From positions 1 through 31,884 of the forward strand of contig CAZSAT010000083.1 of the NCBI GenBank assembly GCA_964604675.1: 31,884 nucleotides of DNA, given 5' to 3'. The notes beneath the pieces are model-generated. The model made no database searches. It worked only from the letters and a program-made list of their open reading frames with translations, and was not told where the DNA came from. Shown here piece by piece: positions 26,684 through 31,884 of the stretch. The number at the start of each line of letters is the position of its first letter. The stretch's first letter is position 1. The stretch is from CAZSAT01 sp964604675 (lineage in GTDB: Bacteria > Myxococcota_A > UBA796 > CAJQPC01). Made by a program: the position numbers and the translations under genes.

Positions 26684-26815
26684 CTACCAGCCGCCCCAGC
26701 CCTCGGGCATGGCGACCCGGACGGCGGGCGGGCGATGGTCGCCCAGCTCGATCCTGAAGCGACCACCCGAAGGGGCGCCGTCCAAGCGGATCTGGCAGGC
26801 GATCCGCCAGAGCAC
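26684..26815 (-). CDS. 43-residue small protein downstream of the FKBP gene
   Basis: From GTG 26815, two bases after the FKBP stop, to TAG 26684. It starts MLWRIACQIRLDG and ends MPEGWGGW. 39 of 43 codons end in G or C, as in the real genes here, which supports coding. Basic and aromatic, without a signal peptide. An IACQIRLDG-like strand and VRVAMPEGW look like a small beta fold. No family recognised. Tight spacing suggests it is translated by coupling to the FKBP gene. It could instead be a chance reading in GC-rich DNA. Confidence 0.5.
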   Translation of the reverse strand: MLWRIACQIRLDGAPSGGRFRIELGDHRPPAVRVAMPEGWGGW

Positions 26816-26817
26816 GC

Positions 26818-27150
26818 TCAGCTCAGCCCGAGGAGCTCGACCTCGAAGATCAGGGTGCTGTCCGGCGGGATGACGGGCGGGTAGCCGCGCGCGCCGTAGC
26901 CCATGTCGGGGGGGATGGTGAGCTTGCGCTTGCCGCCGATCTTCATGCCGGCCACGCCTTCGTCCCAGCCCTTGATGACCCGGCCACGCCCCAGCGGGAA
27001 GCGGAACGGCTGACCGCGGACCACGCTGGAGTCGAAGGGGTCTTCCTTGGTCTTCGTGGACAGCCAGCCGTGGTAGTGCACCTCCACGCTGTGACCCGCT
27101 CGGGCCTCCAGGCCGTCGCCGACGACCAGGTCTTCGATCTGCAGGGACAT
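26818..27150 (-). CDS. FKBP-type peptidyl-prolyl cis-trans isomerase
   Basis: 110 residues, a single minimal FKBP domain. It catalyses proline isomerisation in protein folding. Motifs seen: VHYHGWLSTKTKEDPFDSS, FPLGRGRVIKGWDEGVAGMKIG, TIPPDMGYGARG and STLIFEVELLGLS; the active-site aromatics (Tyr, Phe, Phe, Trp, Tyr) are present. No signal peptide, so cytoplasmic. ATG 27150 has GAGGAGG a few bases upstream. It lies 44 bases after the SRPBCC gene and just before the 43-residue small protein, and may form a unit with them. Confidence 0.96.
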   Translation of the reverse strand: MSLQIEDLVVGDGLEARAGHSVEVHYHGWLSTKTKEDPFDSSVVRGQPFRFPLGRGRVIKGWDEGVAGMKIGGKRKLTIPPDMGYGARGYPPVIPPDSTLIFEVELLGLS

Positions 27151-27194
27151 TCATCCTCCTCGTGCGGGCCGCATAACGCCGGGGAGCCCAGCGC

Positions 27195-27590
27195 TCAGTG
27201 CACCGTGGGCTGGAGGAAGGCGCGAAGCTTGGGGAAGTAGTGCTTCTCCCAGCCAAAGCGGAACGGCTCCATGAGCGCGTGCGGGATGAGGTCGTGGGTG
27301 ACGCGGAAGAGCGTGCCCTTGGGTGAGGTGTCGAGGCGGAGCTCCACCCGCGAGTCGTCGTCGCCGAAGCCGAAGTCCTCGGTGCGCCAGGTGAACACGA
27401 TGCGGTCGGGGCGACGCAGGAACACGAACTGACCGCTGACGCTGCCGCCCCACAGGCTGTAGGCGCCCCCGACGTTCGGGTCGATCACGGCCACGCCCTC
27501 GCTCATCAGGGAGTGCTGCGTGGCGTTCATCCAGGTGTCGTAGACCCTCGCCGGTGGCACGAGGAGATGGAGCTGGCCTTGGATCTGCAT
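27195..27590 (-). CDS. SRPBCC / AHSA1-like domain protein
   Basis: 131 residues, cytoplasmic. The pattern of an N-terminal strand with VPPARVYDTWM, then GGAYSLWGG, FVFLRRPDRIVFTWR, SRVELRLDTSPKGTLFRVTH and a long C-terminal helix matches the SRPBCC/AHSA1 (START-like) fold, which binds hydrophobic ligands or, in Aha1, Hsp90. Bacterial members are mostly of unknown function. ATG 27590 is preceded by GGGAGGAAC. It is 51 bases after the membrane/pilin-like gene and 44 bases before the FKBP gene on the same strand. Confidence 0.88.
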   Translation of the reverse strand: MQIQGQLHLLVPPARVYDTWMNATQHSLMSEGVAVIDPNVGGAYSLWGGSVSGQFVFLRRPDRIVFTWRTEDFGFGDDDSRVELRLDTSPKGTLFRVTHDLIPHALMEPFRFGWEKHYFPKLRAFLQPTVH

Positions 27591-27641
27591 CCGGTGTTCC
27601 TCCCTGGGCCCAGGCGTACCACGCGGGACGTGCGTCTCCGG

Positions 27642-29108
27642 TCAGTAGACCGAGTCCGCGGTGAGCCGCTGCACCGGCCCGTCCAGTGTGACCATGAACA
27701 AGGCCGGGCTGCCGTCGCCGTCGAGATCGGTGGCCGCCATGATGACCAGCCCGTCGGCGCCCGCCTTCGACCAGAAGGCTCCGCGGGTGGGGCCCATCTC
27801 GGCGAGCTGCTGCACCCGCTGCCAGCTCGGATCGTCGCTGCTGAAGCCCCTCATGTCGGCGTTGAGCTCGGTCTGTGGCCGAGGGTGGGCGGCGAGCTCC
27901 GGCAGCGCGCCCTGGGCGTCGACGTACAGCGCAATGCCATCGCGCAGGAGCTGGAGCTCGCTCCGCACGATGCCGCGCGCCTCGCGCTCCGTGAGATCGC
28001 GGCCCAGGATGGCGGTCTGGCTCCGCATGTCCTCGGCGTGGGTCCACATGTCCCAGGAGAAGCCGCTGAAGCATGCCGCCCGGCTGTCGTTGCAGCAGAG
28101 GAGCATGCCCGCCGTGGGCTCGGCGACGCCCACGGCAGCTTGGCCGACCAGGCCGGCTCGCCGGGTGACGTAGAGCTCGAGCCGGGTCTCCCACTCCGGC
28201 GGGACCCACCCTCGGCTGAACTGGGCCTCGACGCAGGGGTCGGGGTTGCCCTGGCGCTTCGCGGGGTCCGCGGGGCAGAGAGCGGGCTGACACAGCTCGT
28301 AGACTTCGCCGGCGTCGAGCCATCCATCCAGCGCCAGGCTGTACCAGGCGCCCTGCTCGTCGGGCTTCACCCGTGCATCGAGCGAGACCTTGGCGACCTC
28401 GAGCTGCTCGAAGCGGTCGTAGAGCCAGGTCTGCGACGCGTCCATCGCGAGGTAGCCCAGGGCGAGGAGCACCGGTGCCCCGGCGAGGCGCAGGAGGCGC
28501 ATGGTGCCGCTGTGGGTGGCGGCGACCCAGGAGGTGAGGGCGGTGACCGGCGCCGCGACCAGCACCCAGCCGAGCACCGCGTAGGTGACCAGCGTCTCGT
28601 CGATGCCCAGGGTGTTGTGGGTGGCTGCCACAGCCGCCATGCCGACCAGGAAGCCGAGCTGGGTAGCGGTGAGCACGTAGGCCAGCACCCGTGTGGACTC
28701 GGTGCGCAGCTCGCGTGGGCCGAGCAGGGCCCCCACGCGTGCTGTGGTGTAGACGAGCCCGGCCTGCAGGATCGCCGACGCGAGCAGGTAGAACGTGTCC
28801 TCGTCGAACTCCAGCGCCTTGATCGCCTGCTCCGCGACGTCGGCGAGCCAGCTCGGGATGTGGGCGAGGTCGGGCGGGCTCGCCACGCCCAGGCCGACCA
28901 GGATGGCGCCGACCACCACGAAGCTGGGGGCGCTCACGAAGCGATCGTGCCCGGTGTCCGCATCGGCGAGGAGCATGCGCGATGCGCGGTGCGGTGCGAA
29001 GAGCTGGAGCGCCCAGGTCCGGAGGAAGGCCAGCAAGAACCCGCTGGTCTCCGCGATCAGGCCGTCGAGGCCGTCGGGTCGGTTCTGGGCCTCGCGCCCG
29101 TCGCTCAC
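27642..29108 (-). CDS. polytopic membrane protein with pilin-like extracytoplasmic C-terminus
   Basis: 488 residues from GTG 29108, which overlaps the preceding lipoprotein gene (GTGA). The first 240 residues hold about five membrane segments (near 63-80, 103-126, 145-170, 180-205, 218-238) in a Yip1-like arrangement, starting with an amphipathic FLLAFLRTWALQLF. The remainder is soluble with cysteines (ELCQPALC, LLCCNDSRAAC). The final 130 residues, with a helix REARGIVRSELQLLRDGIAL, then YVDAQGALPE, ATDLDGDGSPALFMVTLDG and the end LTADSVY, resemble the globular part of type IV pilin-like proteins common in Myxococcota. That assignment is from pattern memory and moderate. No pilin leader peptide is present. 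Function unknown; possibly an envelope sensor or assembly factor. Confidence 0.7.
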   Translation of the reverse strand: MSDGREAQNRPDGLDGLIAETSGFLLAFLRTWALQLFAPHRASRMLLADADTGHDRFVSAPSFVVVGAILVGLGVASPPDLAHIPSWLADVAEQAIKALEFDEDTFYLLASAILQAGLVYTTARVGALLGPRELRTESTRVLAYVLTATQLGFLVGMAAVAATHNTLGIDETLVTYAVLGWVLVAAPVTALTSWVAATHSGTMRLLRLAGAPVLLALGYLAMDASQTWLYDRFEQLEVAKVSLDARVKPDEQGAWYSLALDGWLDAGEVYELCQPALCPADPAKRQGNPDPCVEAQFSRGWVPPEWETRLELYVTRRAGLVGQAAVGVAEPTAGMLLCCNDSRAACFSGFSWDMWTHAEDMRSQTAILGRDLTEREARGIVRSELQLLRDGIALYVDAQGALPELAAHPRPQTELNADMRGFSSDDPSWQRVQQLAEMGPTRGAFWSKAGADGLVIMAATDLDGDGSPALFMVTLDGPVQRLTADSVY

Positions 29109-29505
29109 GGCAGGATCGCCCGGGTCCGGTCGAGCGCCTCCGCCGCTTCCTGGAGGGCGTCGGCCAGCGTGCCGATCCGCTCCACGACGAGCTCGTCGTC
29201 GCGGCAGCGCGCCATGGCCTCCCGCAACAGACCGAACGACAGCTCCAGCTCGGCGGCGAGGCGGGGGCCCTGGTTCCTGCGGATCAGGACCTCGAGCTCC
29301 GGCTCGAAGCTGCCTTCGTAGGTGGCTTGCACCAGGGCGGCGGCCTCCTCGCAGCGCTCCGCTCGGAAGAGGCCCAGCGCTTCGGCGATGCCGCTGCCCA
29401 CGGTCATCGACCGCTGGACCCACAGCCCCTCGGACCACGCGGTGGCGCCTACGGGCTGCCCGGCCCCTTCGTCGACGGTCGCGCAGGCGAGCCACCACCA
29501 CAGCA

Positions 29506-29506
<1 letters not shown>
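29105..29506 (-). CDS. small lipoprotein with helical mature part
   Basis: 133 residues from ATG 29506, which shares one base with the asnS stop (TGATG). The N-terminus MLWWWLAC has a lipobox cysteine at residue 8 and no basic residue. The mature chain is helical, with ERCEEAAALVQATYEGSF, then ELSFGLLREAMARC and a last helix ADALQEAAEALDRTRAIL, resembling a tetratricopeptide-like or helical-bundle lipoprotein. No family recognised. Its stop overlaps the start of the membrane/pilin-like gene, so the two probably act together at the envelope. Coupling to asnS is likely only for expression. Confidence 0.72.
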
Positions 29507-30906
<1,400 letters not shown>

Positions 30907-30910
30907 GGCA

Positions 30911-30931
30911 CTCCTCCGGGCGCGGAACCTA
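30911..30931 (-). promoter_or_regulatory. possible asnS -10 element and ribosome binding site
   Basis: On the minus strand TAGGTT (30926-30931) is followed by GGAGGAG (30911-30917) and the ATG at 30906. It sits back to back with the lapA promoter region. No clear -35. Confidence 0.45.
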
Positions 30932-30942
30932 ATGGCTTTCGG

Positions 30943-30948
30943 TAGGCT
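30943..30948 (+). promoter_or_regulatory. possible lapA -10 element
   Basis: TAGGCT lies 13 bases before the lapA ATG, with no Shine-Dalgarno in between, giving a predicted leader of only a few bases. The 55-base asnS-lapA gap must hold both divergent promoters. Confidence 0.4.
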
Positions 30949-30961
30949 GCGGGCATAGAAG

Positions 30962-31246
30962 ATGCCTGCCTACCTCGCGCTCGGAGTGTCGCTCGCCGTG
31001 GCCATCGTCGCGGTGGTCTTCGCCCTGCAGAACGCCGACGTCGTGACCGTGCGCTTCCTGGCCTACGAATTCCAAGGCTCGGTGGCCATGATGATGCTCA
31101 CGACCTTCGCGGCCGGGGCCCTGTCGGCGGCGCTGGCCGTGCTCACGTCTCTGGGCAAGGGCGCGCTGCACAACCGCACGCTGACCAAGCGGATCCGGGA
31201 TCTCGAGGCGAGGCTCGTGAGCGGCTCAGGCCCCGACGAGGCCTGA
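30962..31246 (+). CDS. LapA-domain (DUF1049) inner membrane protein
   Basis: 94 residues with two membrane segments at about 4-22 and 39-61 and a short basic C-terminal helix (LTKRIRDLEARLV) in the cytoplasm. The pattern VVFALQNADVVTVRFLAYEFQGSVAMMMLTTF (excerpt positions 17-48) with the QN motif after helix 1 and the small-residue second helix is typical of LapA/DUF1049. In E. coli LapA (YciS) acts with LapB (YciM) in LPS assembly and LpxC turnover; no lapB is visible here. ATG 30962 follows directly after a -10-like TAGGCT region. Single-gene transcript, divergent from asnS and convergent with the next gene. Confidence 0.88.
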   Translation: MPAYLALGVSLAVAIVAVVFALQNADVVTVRFLAYEFQGSVAMMMLTTFAAGALSAALAVLTSLGKGALHNRTLTKRIRDLEARLVSGSGPDEA

Positions 31247-31262
31247 GCGGTCGCACTCAGCC
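31240..31262. terminator. hairpin between convergent genes, containing both stop codons
   Basis: GG-c-CTGAG pairs with CTCAG-CC around an 8-base loop, with one bulged C. The TGA of lapA and the TGA of the opposite gene are both in the stem. No T-run. Same arrangement as at 10024-10045. Confidence 0.35.
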
Positions 31263-31884
31263 GCAGTCGGTCACCTCGACGAGCGCCACACCGGGCACCA
31301 GGTCGAGCTCGAGGTCTTCGATGGTGAGCCCCATGCAGTAGGTCCCGCCGTCGGTGCAGGCGGAGACCGACACGCCGAACGCGCTGACGAGACCCACGAG
31401 CTCATCGGCGCCGTAGCCCACCGCCGGAGCGACCTCGCGCAGGTCGAGGAAGCCGCTGAAGAAGCCGTCCTCGATCTCCTCGTAGGAGGCGGTGAAGGTG
31501 CCCGCCACGGTGAGGTCGGCGATGGTGACCGCCGTGCCGCCGAAGTTGATGACCGTGGTCGCCGGCCCCAGCTCGAAGTCCGGGTCGGTGGTGAAGTCCG
31601 CGGTCGGGAAGCCGATCGTGCACTCGGCCAGATCCTGGTCGTCGTCGGCGGTCGGCACCGCGCCCAGGAAGTCGATGGTCGTGGCGTCGTATGCGGTGAC
31701 GCCCAGGAGCAGCTTCTCGCCCTCCATGTAGCCGCCGAGCAGGGAGCCGATGCCCGCGGGCTCCGTCACCTCGCCGGTGCCCAGGTCCATGACGAAGGTG
31801 TCGCCGGCCTGCAGGTACTTGTCGGAGTTGCCGCCGTCGCCGCCGTCGCCGCCGTCGCCGCCGTCGCCGCCGTCGCCGCCGTCG
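31257..31884 (-). CDS. secreted protein with DGG repeat (5' part missing)
   Basis: About 209 C-terminal residues are visible; the gene runs off the right edge. The visible start is a DGG repeat of about six units, probably a flexible linker after a signal or lipobox outside the window. It continues NSDKYLQAGDTFVMDL, then beta-rich acidic sequence (FELGPATTVINFGG, LTVAGTFTASYEE) and ends ALVEVTDCG. Four cysteines (AECTIGF, SACTDG, TYCMG, TDCG) could form two disulfides. No family recognised. The strands and acidic content suggest an extracellular beta-sandwich. It is convergent with lapA. Confidence 0.7.
   Translation of the reverse strand, partial: DGGDGGDGGDGGDGGDGGNSDKYLQAGDTFVMDLGTGEVTEPAGIGSLLGGYMEGEKLLLGVTAYDATTIDFLGAVPTADDDQDLAECTIGFPTADFTTDPDFELGPATTVINFGGTAVTIADLTVAGTFTASYEEIEDGFFSGFLDLREVAPAVGYGADELVGLVSAFGVSVSACTDGGTYCMGLTIEDLELDLVPGVALVEVTDCG
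31831..31884. repeat. 9-base tandem repeat at the window edge
   Basis: Six uninterrupted copies of CCGCCGTCG on the plus strand, reading as DGG units in the minus-strand gene. The run reaches the window end, so its full length is unknown. It may vary in copy number. Confidence 0.9.

Noticed and set aside
25144..26766. Longer kinase start with 41 extra N-terminal residues
   Set aside because: The added part overlaps the 43-residue ORF region in another frame, has no kinase features, and the AGGAGGT site supports TTG 26643.

Overview
This is a GC-rich window with strong G/C third-position bias. It looks like chromosome from a Gram-negative bacterium of the Myxococcota or a related deltaproteobacterial lineage. 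The evidence is the content: secreted FG-GAP beta-propeller lipoproteins, tandem MopE-type Asp/Cys repeats, a Hanks-type Ser/Thr kinase with a Pro/Ala linker, Asp/Ser/Thr-rich linkers after lipoprotein cysteines, and housekeeping genes (clpB, asnS, lapA) among many lineage-specific secreted proteins. The taxonomic placement is inference. I saw no rRNA, tRNA, IS element, prophage, integrase or CRISPR array.

Layout. 1-7562 (minus): a membrane cassette of a large signal-peptide/coiled-coil/transmembrane/AAA-type ATPase, an MscS channel and a membrane-anchored SGNH hydrolase, all with overlapping ends, followed by a von Willebrand A lipoprotein cut by the window edge. 7599-10029 (plus): a GT-C-like polytopic membrane protein overlapping a short-chain dehydrogenase. 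10040-13267: a DUF1330 protein, an FG-GAP/CARDB lipoprotein, a decayed VOC gene, a Cys-rich lipoprotein and a degraded spacer. 13268-15025 (plus): an unrecognised 585-residue protein. 15019-18016 (minus): three lipoprotein genes linked by ATGA overlaps, the middle one a seven-blade propeller. 18045-26643 (minus): clpB as the last gene of a tightly coupled run with a receptor-like kinase, an exported envelope protein and a 1073-residue MopE-repeat/FG-GAP lipoprotein. 26684-27590 (minus): a 43-residue small protein, an FKBP prolyl isomerase and an SRPBCC/AHSA1 protein. 27642-30906 (minus): asnS, a small lipoprotein and a membrane protein with a pilin-like tail. 30962-31884: lapA and the 3' part of a secreted protein with a DGG repeat.

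Together the window is mostly about the cell envelope: lipoproteins, propellers, a channel with a dedicated ATPase, a kinase with an extracytoplasmic tail, and folding helpers (ClpB, FKBP). Nearly all neighbouring co-directional genes overlap by 1-14 bases or are 1-3 bases apart, so translational coupling is the rule.

The most unusual items are: (1) the ATPase-MscS-SGNH cassette, which looks like a split MscK-type channel with an added P-loop NTPase and winged helix; (2) a set of lipoproteins whose signal peptides have the lipobox cysteine at residue 7-10 with no basic residue, several with starts fixed by an in-frame stop or a good ribosome binding site; and (3) clpB translationally coupled to a secreted repeat lipoprotein downstream of a transmembrane kinase.
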